Positions 43,729 to 52,047 of a stretch of 56,150 nucleotides of DNA are shown one piece after another (positions within the stretch are counted from its first letter, which is position 1; each line of letters begins with the position of its first letter). The notes under the pieces are model-generated. The model saw only the letters and a program-made list of their open reading frames with translations. It searched no databases and was not told the DNA's origin. The stretch spans positions 54,607 through 110,756 of the forward strand of contig NZ_MBLO01000223.1 in assembly GCF_001854805.1 (NCBI RefSeq). The letters run 5' to 3'. Position numbers and translations under genes: made by a program. This DNA is from Pseudofrankia coriaricola (GTDB lineage: Bacteria > Actinomycetota > Actinomycetes > Frankiales > Frankiaceae).

Positions 43729-45884
43729 TGCGGCGCCTTCTCGATCTGTACCAGGGTGTCGGAGAAGGTGGGCGCATTACCCAGGTCGGCGAAGACTGTC
43801 GGATTCACCGAGGCCACGGTGGACCACGACGTCGCGTGCTTGCGCCAGCCGCCATAGCTCGACACGGTGACGCCGGACAACACGGAGCCGTCAACCTTCG
43901 CCTGTACGACGAAAGAACCTCGATCGTTGAACACCCGCACATAATCACCCGTCACGATTCGGCGCTCGCTGGCGTCCTGCGGGCTTATGAGGATCGTCGG
44001 CTCTCCCTGCACCCGGCGTTGGAAGGGCATATTTCCACCGCTGGAGTTCAAGTAAGCGTGCGCCTTCGGCGTGAGCAGATTGAGCGGATACTTCGCAGCC
44101 AACCCACCGTTAGAACGTGTTGACTCGCGAGGCGGGATGTAGTGCGGCAGTGGATCGACGCGACCGCCTGGCTGGTAGTCGTTGGACCCCTGCCGGAACA
44201 GCGGCACCACGAAATTGCCGGCGGCCGCCGCGGAGGAGAGAAACTCGACCTTGCCCGACGCCGTGGGAAAATTGCCCTCCGCATGCGGGGCGTACTCGTC
44301 CGGGAGCGGCACATTGAGACGCTGCCAGCCCCTCTCCTTCAACGACTCGACCGTGATGCCCTGCATAGCGGGGGCCGACCAGTCGAAGGCTTCGGCGATC
44401 ATCTCCGCATCTGTGCGGCGGAACACTGGATCGGTGAAGCCCATCCGCGCAGCGAGGCGCCGGAACAGTTCCGTATTCGGTACCGCCTCACCCAGCGGCT
44501 CGATCGAACGCTGATTGTACGTGGCGTACAGGTGGCCCCAGGAGAACATGATGTCGTCCTGTTCCAGCTGGGTAGTGGCCGGCAGCACGATGTCGGCGAA
44601 CTCGGCCGTGTCCGTCATGAACTGCTCACTCACCACAGTGAACAGGTCCTCCCGCCGCAGGCCCTCGAGCAGCTTGCCCTGGTCCGGACACACCACCACC
44701 GGATTGGAGTTGTAGACCATCAACGCCTTAATGGGCGGATCCAGGTCGAGGCCGCCGGTGAGCGCCCGACCCAGGAGATACTGGTTGACAACCCGCTTTC
44801 CGGGCTCGAGCAACTCCGGATGCATCATGGCGCCCCAGTTCACCGGGAACGCCCACAGAGGCAGCTGGAGAATCCCACCGCCTGGCTTACGCCAAGCGCC
44901 GACCAGTGCGGGCAGGCAGGACAGCGCGCGTACGGCCTGACCGCCGCCGGCATGTCGTTCCACCGCCACGCCGATGCGGATCACCGACGGTTGCGAGCCG
45001 GCGTAAGCGCGCGCGAGCCGGCGAATGTCCTCGGCGGGTACGCCGGTCTCCTCAGCCGCCCATTCCGGCGTGTACTGCTGAACCCGCGCGACCAGCTCGT
45101 CGTAGCCGACGGTGTAACGAGCGATGTAGTCCTCGTCCGTGAGCCCCTCGCTGATGATCACATGCATCATCGCGAGCGCCAGCGCGCCGTCAGTACCTGG
45201 ACGGATCGGGATATGCCAGTCGGCCGCATTCGCGGTCCGGGTCTTCACCGGGTCCACCACCACGACCGTGGCGCCGCGCCTGCGTGCTTCAGCGATGAAC
45301 GGCCACAGATGCAGGTTCGTGCTCATCACATTGCAAGCCCAGATCAGAATGAACTTCGAGTGGACCAGGCTTTCCGGATCTACACCCGCGCTGTCACCGA
45401 TCGTCATCATGTAGGCCGTACACGAACCGGAGTCGCAGTAGGTCCGTTCCGCGATCGTCGCGCCGAGCTTGGCAAAGAACGGATCGCCGACATTGAGCCC
45501 GTTGAGGATTCCCTGAGTCCCCAGGTAGCTGCACGGCATGATCGACTCGGGACCGAACTCCGCCGAGATCGCCCGGAACCGCTCCGCGATCTCGTCCAGT
45601 GCCTCGTCCCAGCTGATCCGCTCGAACCTGCCACTGCCCTTCGGCCCCGTACGCCGCAGCGGATACAGCACCCGGTCAGGGCTGTACACCCGGTCAAGGT
45701 AGTTGTCGACCTTCACGCACAGGCCCCCACGAGTGAACGGGTGCTGGCGGTCACCGGCCACCTTCACAGCCTTGCCGTCGGTGACCGTGATCACCATCGC
45801 ACACGTGTCGGGGCAGTCATGCGGACACGCACCCCGCACCACGGCAGTACCACTCGCCACGTCGGTTGCCCCCGCAGCTCCCAT
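43707..45884 (-). CDS. Molybdopterin oxidoreductase with N-terminal [4Fe-4S] cluster, DMSO-reductase superfamily
   Basis: 725 residues. Seen: GACPHDCPDTCAMVITV...RGGLC (Cys20, Cys24, Cys28, Cys56); TYCDSGSCTAYMMT at the metal-ligand position; FILIWACNVMSTNLHLWPF; VVVVDPVKTRTANAADWHIPIRPGTDGALALAMMHVI; VYNSNPVVVCPD; DIVLPATTQLEQDDIM; LNLLTPKAHAYLNSSGGNM. No Tat signal. The start is the ATG at 45884, six bases after GAGGAG; the frame is open for 299 further codons through an MFS remnant, which is not part of it. It resembles the large family of actinobacterial assimilatory-type oxidoreductases; substrate unknown. Confidence 0.9.
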   Translation of the reverse strand: MGAAGATDVASGTAVVRGACPHDCPDTCAMVITVTDGKAVKVAGDRQHPFTRGGLCVKVDNYLDRVYSPDRVLYPLRRTGPKGSGRFERISWDEALDEIAERFRAISAEFGPESIMPCSYLGTQGILNGLNVGDPFFAKLGATIAERTYCDSGSCTAYMMTIGDSAGVDPESLVHSKFILIWACNVMSTNLHLWPFIAEARRRGATVVVVDPVKTRTANAADWHIPIRPGTDGALALAMMHVIISEGLTDEDYIARYTVGYDELVARVQQYTPEWAAEETGVPAEDIRRLARAYAGSQPSVIRIGVAVERHAGGGQAVRALSCLPALVGAWRKPGGGILQLPLWAFPVNWGAMMHPELLEPGKRVVNQYLLGRALTGGLDLDPPIKALMVYNSNPVVVCPDQGKLLEGLRREDLFTVVSEQFMTDTAEFADIVLPATTQLEQDDIMFSWGHLYATYNQRSIEPLGEAVPNTELFRRLAARMGFTDPVFRRTDAEMIAEAFDWSAPAMQGITVESLKERGWQRLNVPLPDEYAPHAEGNFPTASGKVEFLSSAAAAGNFVVPLFRQGSNDYQPGGRVDPLPHYIPPRESTRSNGGLAAKYPLNLLTPKAHAYLNSSGGNMPFQRRVQGEPTILISPQDASERRIVTGDYVRVFNDRGSFVVQAKVDGSVLSGVTVSSYGGWRKHATSWSTVASVNPTVFADLGNAPTFSDTLVQIEKAPHHSSDAV

Positions 45885-46039
45885 GAGCATCTCCTCGGAT
45901 CGTGCCTGCCTCGATCGTGGAAGACCCGGGCCGAATACCGTGAGGCACCAGACGACAAGTTCTTGACCTGGCGCGACGGGACCCACCTCGGACCACCGAC
46001 AACGTGCCCGAGCGCGCGCGCTGGCAGCATCGCCCTGCC

Positions 46040-46560
46040 CGGACACCCCAACCACACAGACGATCACTCCGACCGGCAGGTTCATGAAAAAGATCACCCG
46101 CCAACCCAGGCCGAGCACGTTCGCGTCCAGCAGCAGTCCGCCGAGTACCTGGCCGAGCAGGCCGCTAAGCGAGGCGGTCACGGAGAACCAGGCCAGTGCT
46201 CTCGTGCGTTCCTCGACCGGAAAGACATGCGTGATCAGGGCGAGGACCTGCGGAACCATCGCCGCGGCGGTCAGTCCTTGGACCAGCCGCGCGGCGACCA
46301 GCTCACCCGGCGTCCCCGCCATACCGCACGCCACCGACGCCACCGTGAAGCCGGCCACGCCGACGAGGAACATCGTCCGGTAGCCGAACAGGTCCCCGAG
46401 TCTTCCGCCGGTGACCAGACCCGTGGCGTAGGCGAAGGCGTACCCGCCGACGATCAGTTCCAGGCTCGCCGTCCCAGCGTTCAGGTCGTGCCGGACCGAC
46501 GGGATCGCCACGTTGACCACGTTGAAGTCGAAGCCGTACATGAGCCGGCTGGCCCAAGGC
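46040..46560 (-). pseudogene. MFS (DHA2-type) drug transporter, N-terminal half only
   Basis: Minus-strand frame MYGFDFNVVNVAIPSVRHDLNAG...GGYAFAYATGLVTGGRLGDLFGYRTMFLVGVAGFTVASVACGMAGTPGELVAARLVQGLTAAAMVPQVLALITHVFPVEERTRALAWFSVTASLSGLLGQVLGGLLLD...GWRVIFFMNLPVGV covers roughly TM1-TM6. The second half is missing, and the frame runs in register into the Mo oxidoreductase start. The TM1 N-terminus is also damaged. Remnant of a deletion. Confidence 0.78.
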
Positions 46561-46616
46561 CATGGAATGCCTGATGTTGGGCTGATGGTCGTTTCGTAGG
46601 CGCAGCGGATCTTCGG

Positions 46617-46800
46617 GTGCGGCTGGATGAGATCGGCCGAACGCCGCCGCGGCTGTCCGGCGCCGCGGCCGACGGCGACGCGCGCGAGGCACTTTCCTGG
46701 ATCGAGGACACGACGATCTGGAACCGGGTGGATCTCGAGGACCTGCCCCCGGGGGCACGCCGCCCTGTTCCTCGGCTGCACCGACGCCTAACGGTTCGTC
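46617..46800 (+). pseudogene. Possible decayed gene, N-terminal part
   Basis: Plus-strand frame LDEIGRTPPRLSGAAADGDAREALSWIEDTTIWNRVDLEDLPPG, followed after a frameshift by HAALFLGCTDA and a stop. RVDLxDLxxxxAALFLGC resembles the N-terminus of actinobacterial Rossmann-fold LOG-like proteins. Short and frameshifted, so reported as a remnant only. Confidence 0.3.
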
Positions 46801-46933
46801 GGGCCAGCGCGGGATTGGCGGGCGGGCCTGGTTGGCCGGTCGAATCCGGCGATGTCCTGCGTCCACGGATCGGGGGCGAGACGATGGACGTCAAGCATCC
46901 GAGGTTCACGGGCGTGGAGGGAGCTGGTCTGCG

Positions 46934-47401
46934 ATGGACGTCACGGGTTCCGCGGGAGGCGGTCGGCGCGCCGAGCGGATGGCGCAGGCCCGCCGGCTGG
47001 TCGGCCGGGCCCGACAGGACCGCACCGTGCCCTGGTACCTCGCGTTCGTCTGTACCGCGGTCGGGGCCGGCGCGTCGTTCGACGCGTTCGGCGGCGCCAT
47101 CGGTTTCCTCTACGCCCTCGGGCTGTCCGCCGCGTTCGCCGCGCTGTCCTGGGGGACGCTGCGGCTGGTCCCGGCCGTGCTGGCGGACCTGAGCCAGGAA
47201 GGGTACGGCGCGTCGAGGACGTGGCTGACGCTGCTCCGCGCTCCGGTCACCGCCCGGGGCTTCCTCGTCCTGGCCGCCACCATCCCGGTCGCGGTGGCGC
47301 TGCTGAAGACGGTCGGGTTCTTCTTTCTCGGCGGGGTGGCGCTGGTGCTGGTCGCCACGGGTCTGGCCCTGGCCGTCGCGTGGGCGCTCAACCGCCCCTG
47401 A
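46934..47401 (+). CDS. Small membrane protein, unknown function
   Basis: 155 residues from ATG 46934 (MDVTGSAGGGRRAERMAQARRL), with GGAGGGA about ten bases upstream. It has four hydrophobic segments in two pairs: WYLAFVCTAVGAGASFDAFGGAIGFLYALGLSAAFAALSW, then FLVLAATIPVAVALLKTVGFFFLGGVALVLVATGLALAVAWAL. A basic N-terminal arm suggests a cytoplasmic N-terminus. I do not recognise a family. A stand-alone gene between remnants. Confidence 0.6.
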   Translation: MDVTGSAGGGRRAERMAQARRLVGRARQDRTVPWYLAFVCTAVGAGASFDAFGGAIGFLYALGLSAAFAALSWGTLRLVPAVLADLSQEGYGASRTWLTLLRAPVTARGFLVLAATIPVAVALLKTVGFFFLGGVALVLVATGLALAVAWALNRP

Positions 47402-47520
47402 CGACGGCGCGCCGCTCGACCGGGAGCCTTTGTCTCTCCGGAGATCGATCAGGAGCGACCTGGTGGACGGGCGCCGCGGCCGGCCACGTGGCGTGGCACA
47501 CGCGCTCCGTCGCGACCCGG

Positions 47521-47703
47521 TTAGCCGTGCCAGGCCGGCAGGTCCATGTGGTGGAGGTACGAGTATGCGTTGTTGGGAGCCTTGATCGTGTAGCAGTGGG
47601 CGATGAAGTGCCAGCCGCCGGCATCCCGCTAACCCATGCAGAATGCCTGGTAGGGGATGGCGGCGCTGGTACAGACGAACACTTTCAAGATTGCGGGGCC
47701 CAC
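47521..47703 (-). pseudogene. Unrecognised gene end with an in-frame stop
   Basis: Minus-strand frame AILKVFVCTSAAIPYQAFCMG-stop-RDAGGWHFIAHCYTIKAPNNAYSYLHHMDLPAWHG-stop. Its composition (aromatic, Cys and His rich, low Arg/Pro) looks like real coding, unlike mirror frames nearby, but a TAG interrupts it and no start is visible. Family not recognised. Confidence 0.35.
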
Positions 47704-47754
47704 GTATGCTGGGCGGCGGGTATCGCAAACTGTCGCGGTCGCCCCTGATTCCGG

Positions 47755-48891
47755 TCAGTTTGTGTATGGATTCCTCAGGCTCATCGGGGTACGTGCGATG
47801 TCGAGTGCTGGCTGAGGGAAGCGGGGGCCCGCCGTGTAGTAGCGGGCCCGGGTTCGGCCGACCGGCACCAGGACTTGAGCGGTGGTGAGGTCACGGAGAT
47901 CGCGTTGCGCCTGCTGCAGGCTCAGACCCTCGGCGTGCTCGTACCGTGAGCGGCGGACGCGTCCAGCCATGGCCACGTCGTGCAGGGCGGTCACCACTCG
48001 CTCGTCCAGGTCGTTGCCGTCGGCGAACTCCGAGAGCGCGCCCCATACCCGTCCGGAGCGGTCGAGTCGGCCTTGCACGGTCTGGGCCTGCTGGTGATAG
48101 GCGGTCAGGTTGAAGCGGATCCAGCTCGAGACGTCCTGGTCGGGAGCGTATTTCGGGCCCCGGTCGGCAAGTTCGCGGTAGTAGTCCCAGGTGTTGCCGG
48201 GGCGGCCGAGCCATGCCTCGATGGACGAGAACTCCGGGGCGAGGACACCTTCGCGGGCGATCATGAGTGTCTGCAGCGAGCGGGACATCCGGCCGTTCCC
48301 GTCGGTCCAAGGGTGGATGGAGACAAGGTGCAGATGCGCCATAGCTGCCCGTACCAGCAGGTGGGTGTCGTTCTCGGTGTTGAGCCAGTCGACGAGTTCT
48401 TTCATCAGCGTGGGGACGGCATCGGCGTCTGGGGCGGTGTAGGCCGCGATGCTGGGGTCGCGGGCGTCCGTGACGTAGACGGGACCCCGGCGCCACTGTC
48501 CGGATGGCTTGCGCGCGGTGTGACGGTGGCCTTGCAATATCCAGTGCAGAGCGTTAAATAGGCCCTTGCTGTAGTTGAAGTCTTGGGCATCGTGGAGCGT
48601 CTGTATGTAGGTCATCATCCGCTGGTAGGCGAGGGTCTCCTCGCGGTTTTCGTCCGAGACCTCGACATCCCGCTCGCCATCTATTAGATCCTCGACATCG
48701 ATCGTGGATACCTTGAAACCCTCGATGGAGTTTGAGGCCGCGACCGCATCGGCGGTCAGGAAATTCCGGAGCCCAGCAGTCCATTTCGACGGCATGGTCT
48801 GGACTTGGTGCCGCAGCGCCTGCCGCATGGCGTCGATCTCGTCAAGCACCCGATCATCGGCAGGTGTGAGGAACGGCGTGGGGTAGAGCAT
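47755..48891 (-). CDS. Class II Fic-domain protein (putative AMP-transferase)
   Basis: 378 residues. Fic enzymes transfer AMP (or related groups) from ATP to target proteins. Seen: N-terminal inhibitory motif SNSIEG (Ser53-x3-Glu57-Gly58), GQWRRGPVYV, core HPWTDGNGRMSR (His193, Asp197, Arg201), then a long helical region and a C-terminal winged-helix (LSLQQAQRDLRDLTTAQVLVPVGRTRARYYTAGPRF). Because the inhibitory helix is in the same protein (class II), no antitoxin gene is needed and none is adjacent. The start codon ATG 48891 lies only 6 bases after a -10 element, so the transcript is probably leaderless. Confidence 0.9.
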   Translation of the reverse strand: MLYPTPFLTPADDRVLDEIDAMRQALRHQVQTMPSKWTAGLRNFLTADAVAASNSIEGFKVSTIDVEDLIDGERDVEVSDENREETLAYQRMMTYIQTLHDAQDFNYSKGLFNALHWILQGHRHTARKPSGQWRRGPVYVTDARDPSIAAYTAPDADAVPTLMKELVDWLNTENDTHLLVRAAMAHLHLVSIHPWTDGNGRMSRSLQTLMIAREGVLAPEFSSIEAWLGRPGNTWDYYRELADRGPKYAPDQDVSSWIRFNLTAYHQQAQTVQGRLDRSGRVWGALSEFADGNDLDERVVTALHDVAMAGRVRRSRYEHAEGLSLQQAQRDLRDLTTAQVLVPVGRTRARYYTAGPRFPQPALDIARTPMSLRNPYTN

Positions 48892-48926
48892 GCACAGATG
48901 ATACTATGACGCAGTCATCACGTCAA
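48892..48926 (-). promoter_or_regulatory. Promoter of the Fic gene with internal palindrome; leaderless start
   Basis: Minus strand: TTGACG (48921-48926), 17-base spacer, TATCAT (48898-48903), then CTGTGC and the ATG. ATGAC-GCA-GTCAT (48906-48918) is a perfect dyad inside the spacer, exactly where a repressor would block RNA polymerase. No RBS can fit upstream of the ATG. Confidence 0.6.
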
Positions 48927-49186
48927 TCAGGTTTCAGTTCGGCCCAGGTCACCCGGCGGATCTCAGGGTGTGTTCGCCGCGGTGCGAACCGCGCCCGGCG
49001 CGCCCCGGGGCTCCAACCTGCCGCACGGTCCCCACTGAGCCGCAGACGGACGCCTAGGAGGATTACCCTCCCTGCATGCGAGATCCACCACGCGGACCAC
49101 CTCGAACCGGCCGTCGAACGGCCGCGATACAGAAGAGTATTCGGTACCTCACAGTGCCGCGCGACGTGCATTGATGCAGCTCAGCA

Positions 49187-49355
49187 CACCGCTAAGCCGA
49201 ATAGTCCTCATAATCCTCCGGCCGTGGGTTCGAGCCCAATTCCGCTTAGTTAGGCCAAGACCAACCGGCATCACCGCGGGTCAGCGGTTAACGTGAAGAT
49301 CGCGAAGGATCCAACTAAGTGGCATTGGGTTCGATCCCCACCCGCCCCACAACCA
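49187..49355. other. Two tRNA 3'-end-like segments
   Basis: GTGGGTTCGAGCCC near 49226 and TTGGGTTCGATCCCCAC near 49327 both look like tRNA T-arms, and the first is preceded by CTCATAA, an anticodon-loop-like heptamer. The anticodon and acceptor stems do not pair, so neither is an intact tRNA gene. They may be decayed attachment-site copies left by integrative elements. The rest of 48927-49369 shows no gene. Confidence 0.3.
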
Positions 49356-49374
49356 GGTAGTTCGTCCACGCTGA

Positions 49375-49560
49375 GCCCTGAGCATGCTCGTACGCGGGCC
49401 GGTCCAGGCCGACTGCCTCCGCGATCGACCAGCAGTTGCCCGCAACGCCCGGCATCAGCAACCCGCGCAGGTACAACACGCCGCTAGCCCGCAGACCGCG
49501 GGTCTGGCGATCGCGTTCGTCGACCAGCTGGGCAACGAGGAGGTCAACCGTCCCCACGGG
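49375..49560 (-). pseudogene. IS701-like transposase, N-terminal fragment
   Basis: Minus-strand frame VDLLVAQLVDERDRQTRGLRASGVLYLRGLLMPGVAGNCWSIAEAVGLDRPAYEHAQG matches the N-terminus of IS701/IS4-type transposases (RAxxYLRGLLxPxxRKNxWxxAE). The DDE domain is absent. It overlaps the 3' end of the downstream-facing TetR gene by a few bases. Confidence 0.6.
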
Positions 49561-50173
49561 AGGGGGGGTGGGTCGCGAAGCCGTGTAGGAGGAGGTCGGC
49601 GACCTGGGCGCCGAGTTGGTCGGTGTCGGCATGCAGGCTGCGGGCGAAGCGGGTGACGATGTGGAGGGTGCCGGTGATCGCCTGGGGGAGGAGCTCGGCG
49701 GGCAGGTCTGATCGCAGTGCCCCGTCGCGCTGGCCGCGGGTGACCAGGCCGAAGACGGCCTGGTGCATGCGTCGTGAGGCCGGTGGCGGAGACGGCCGGC
49801 GGGTGTCGGTCGGTAGCGGTTGCCAGTCCGTGGACACCGCGAGTAGCGGGTAGCGCTGGATGATCTCGGCCATCGCGGTGATCAGGGCTCGCAGGGCGGA
49901 GACCGGATCGAGGTCGGTCGCGAGCGCGTCGTCGATGACCTGCTGGGCTTCGGCCGCCGCGGCGTCGAAGATCGCGCGGCGCAGCGCGTCCCGGTTGCGG
50001 TATCGGCGGTAGACAGTGACCCGGACGACGCCGGCCTCGTCGGCGATGCGCTGGACCGTGGCGCGAGAGTCCTCGGCCAGTACGCGGGCGGCGGTGCGCA
50101 GGATGTGCTCGTCGTTGCGCTGCGCGTCGCTGCGGGGCCCGCGCTGCCTGGACCCGACCGGAGCCGTACTCAC
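49544..50173 (-). CDS. TetR-family transcriptional regulator
   Basis: 209 residues. HTH: RNDEHILRTAARVLAEDSRATVQRIADEAGVVRVTVYRRYRNRDALRRAIFDAA. The C-terminal domain is of a common TetR subgroup (LLPQAITGTLHIVTRFARSLHADTDQLGAQVADLLLHGF). Start GTG at 50173. Divergent from the MFS gene at 50224, with an inverted repeat between them, the classic arrangement of a drug-efflux repressor. Confidence 0.88.
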   Translation of the reverse strand: MSTAPVGSRQRGPRSDAQRNDEHILRTAARVLAEDSRATVQRIADEAGVVRVTVYRRYRNRDALRRAIFDAAAAEAQQVIDDALATDLDPVSALRALITAMAEIIQRYPLLAVSTDWQPLPTDTRRPSPPPASRRMHQAVFGLVTRGQRDGALRSDLPAELLPQAITGTLHIVTRFARSLHADTDQLGAQVADLLLHGFATHPPSRGDG

Positions 50174-50176
50174 CGC

Positions 50177-50204
50177 CTAAGTGTTACACATCAGACCCAC
50201 TTAG
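50177..50204. promoter_or_regulatory. Operator-like inverted repeat between tetR and the MFS gene
   Basis: CTAAGTG (50177-50183) / CACTTAG (50198-50204), perfect 7-bp arms with a 14-base spacer, nearly filling the 50-base divergent spacer. Probable binding site of the adjacent TetR protein controlling both genes. Confidence 0.65.
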
Positions 50205-50223
50205 CGACCTACCGTCCGTCGGT

Positions 50224-51738
50224 ATGACCTCCTCGTCATCGCCGGACTCGCCCGCCGGCCCACCCGCCAGCAGTGATCGGCTCGACCCCGCGCTGGTCCG
50301 CCTCGGCCTGGTCCTCGTGCTGGGCATCATCATGAGCCAGCTGGACACCACGATCGTCAACGTCGCGCTGCAGACGCTCAGCCACCGGCTGTCCGCAGGG
50401 CTCTCCACCATCCAATGGGTCGTCACCGGCTACCTGCTGGCCCTGGCCGTTGTCATCCCGACCACCGGGTGGGCCGTCGACCGGATCGGGGCCAAGCGCC
50501 TGTTCGTCACCGGCACGGCCCTGTTCGCGGCCAGCTCGGCACTGTGCGCCGCGGCCTGGAACGTCGGCAGCCTCATCGGGTTCCGGGTGCTGCAAGGCGC
50601 CGCCGGAGCGCTGCTGCTCCCCGTCGCGCAGACCGTACTGGCCCGGGCCGCGGGCCCGAAGCGCATGGGCCGCGTGATGATGGTCGTCGGCGTCCCCGCG
50701 CTGCTCGCGCCGATCTGCGGACCTATTCTTGGCGGCCTGATCGTCGACCACCTCTCCTGGCGCTGGATCTTCCTCGTCAACGTTCCCGTCGGCGCCGTCT
50801 CAGTGCTGGTCAGCCTCTGGCAGCTGCCCGCCGACCAGCCCACCACCGGCGAACGACGACCATTTGACTTCCCGGGGCTTGCGCTACTCGGCCCAGGACT
50901 CGCCTTGGTGATCTACGGTCTGTCGCGGGCCGGCGCCGCCGGAAGCTTCGCCCGACCCCAGGCCTGGACCTTCCTGCTCGCCGGGGTCCTGCTGGTCGCC
51001 GGCTTCCTGGGCTACGCCGCCCGCCGCGGCGAGAAAGCGCTGATCCCACTGGCCTTCTTCCGAGACCGCGCCTTCGCCGCCTCCTGCGTCGTCACCCCGC
51101 TCATCGGCGTCAGCGTGTTCGGCGTGATGCTGCTGCTCCCGCTCTACTACCAGGAGGTCCGGCACGAGGACGCCCTGCACGCCGGGCTGCTGCTCGCCCC
51201 GCAGGGCCTCGGAGCGGCGCTGGCGATGCCGACAGCCGGGCGGCTCACCGACCGGATCGGCGCCCGCTGGGTCGTGGTCGCCGGCATGACGCTGATCACC
51301 GCCGGTACCGCGATCCTCACACAGGCCTCCACCCACACCTCGTACGCCCTGCTCGCGGTGGCCCTGGTCGTGCGGGGGCTGGGATTCGGCGCCACGATGA
51401 TGCCGACCATGGCCGCCGGCTTCCGGAACCTACCGACGTCCGCCGCCGGCCACGCCAGCTCGGTGCTACAGATCTTCTCCCGATTCGGCGGAACCTTCGG
51501 CGCCGCGCTCATGGCGGTCATCCTCGCCCAGCGCATCCTCACCGAGACCGCCCACGACGGCCACACACCCGACCAGCTCGCCAACGCCTTCGACACCACG
51601 TTCTGGTGGGCAACCGGCATCACCGCCATCGGCATCGCCGCCGCGGTCCTGCTACCCGGCCGACCCGTGAACGTCGAGGCCGACAGCGCCGATCCCCCAC
51701 TCGCCCACCCACAGCCAGCACCCGAATCGTCCATCTGA
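50224..51738 (+). CDS. MFS efflux transporter, DHA2 family
   Basis: 504-residue inner-membrane drug:H+ antiporter with about 14 predicted helices. Seen: LGIIMSQLDTTIVNVALQTLSHRLSAGLSTIQWVVTGYLLALAVVIPTTGWAVDRIGAKRLFVTGTALFAASSALCAAAWNVGSLIGFRVLQGAAGALLLPVAQTV, the DHA2 signature including LDTTIVNVAL and motif A; GPILGGLIVDHLSWRWIFLVNVPVGAVSV. ATG at 50224. Likely induced when the adjacent TetR releases the operator. A hairpin follows. Confidence 0.92.
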   Translation: MTSSSSPDSPAGPPASSDRLDPALVRLGLVLVLGIIMSQLDTTIVNVALQTLSHRLSAGLSTIQWVVTGYLLALAVVIPTTGWAVDRIGAKRLFVTGTALFAASSALCAAAWNVGSLIGFRVLQGAAGALLLPVAQTVLARAAGPKRMGRVMMVVGVPALLAPICGPILGGLIVDHLSWRWIFLVNVPVGAVSVLVSLWQLPADQPTTGERRPFDFPGLALLGPGLALVIYGLSRAGAAGSFARPQAWTFLLAGVLLVAGFLGYAARRGEKALIPLAFFRDRAFAASCVVTPLIGVSVFGVMLLLPLYYQEVRHEDALHAGLLLAPQGLGAALAMPTAGRLTDRIGARWVVVAGMTLITAGTAILTQASTHTSYALLAVALVVRGLGFGATMMPTMAAGFRNLPTSAAGHASSVLQIFSRFGGTFGAALMAVILAQRILTETAHDGHTPDQLANAFDTTFWWATGITAIGIAAAVLLPGRPVNVEADSADPPLAHPQPAPESSI

Positions 51739-51771
51739 CCCCCGCATCTCCCAGCCAGCAGACGCGACAGC

Positions 51772-51797
51772 GGCCAGGCGCAGCAATGCGCCTGGCC
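51772..51797. terminator. Terminator hairpin after the MFS gene
   Basis: Perfect 10-bp arms GGCCAGGCGC (51772-51781) / GCGCCTGGCC (51788-51797) with loop AGCAAT, 34 bases after the MFS stop. Confidence 0.7.
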
Positions 51798-51854
51798 TAC
51801 CGGACTGGCTGCTCGCGCCGCCGCCGCAGCAGTTCAACGCGACGCTGCGCGTGC

Positions 51855-51950
51855 CCCAGTCCGCCAAACAGCCGGGCCGATCTGATCTTCTTCGGAACGC
51901 CGAACAACATTTACCACATGGGTATCTACGCGGTGCGAGGACCAGCAGGC
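51855..51950 (+). pseudogene. NlpC/P60 peptidase fragment
   Basis: Frame reads RADLIFFGTPNNIYHMGIYAVRG, the conserved centre of NlpC/P60 cell-wall peptidases (PGDLxFFGxPxxIxHVGIYxG) including the catalytic His. About 25 residues survive; no catalytic Cys or start. Remnant of a secreted peptidoglycan hydrolase. Confidence 0.55.
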
Positions 51951-52047
51951 GGCGGCTTTCGCGGGCGTAGGCGAGCGGCTCGAGAGGCCGTCCGGTGAGC
52001 GCGTCCGCGGTGGTGAGCAGCGGTAGACCGGCGGCGGGCGGAGGCGT

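Noticed and set aside
44142-46574. 810-codon plus-strand open frame
   Set aside because: Antisense to the third molybdoenzyme and the MFS remnant, both supported by clear motifs; no recognisable domain of its own.
49187-49260. Intact tRNA-Met-like gene
   Set aside because: Anticodon-loop-like and T-loop-like sequences are present but acceptor, D and anticodon stems do not pair.
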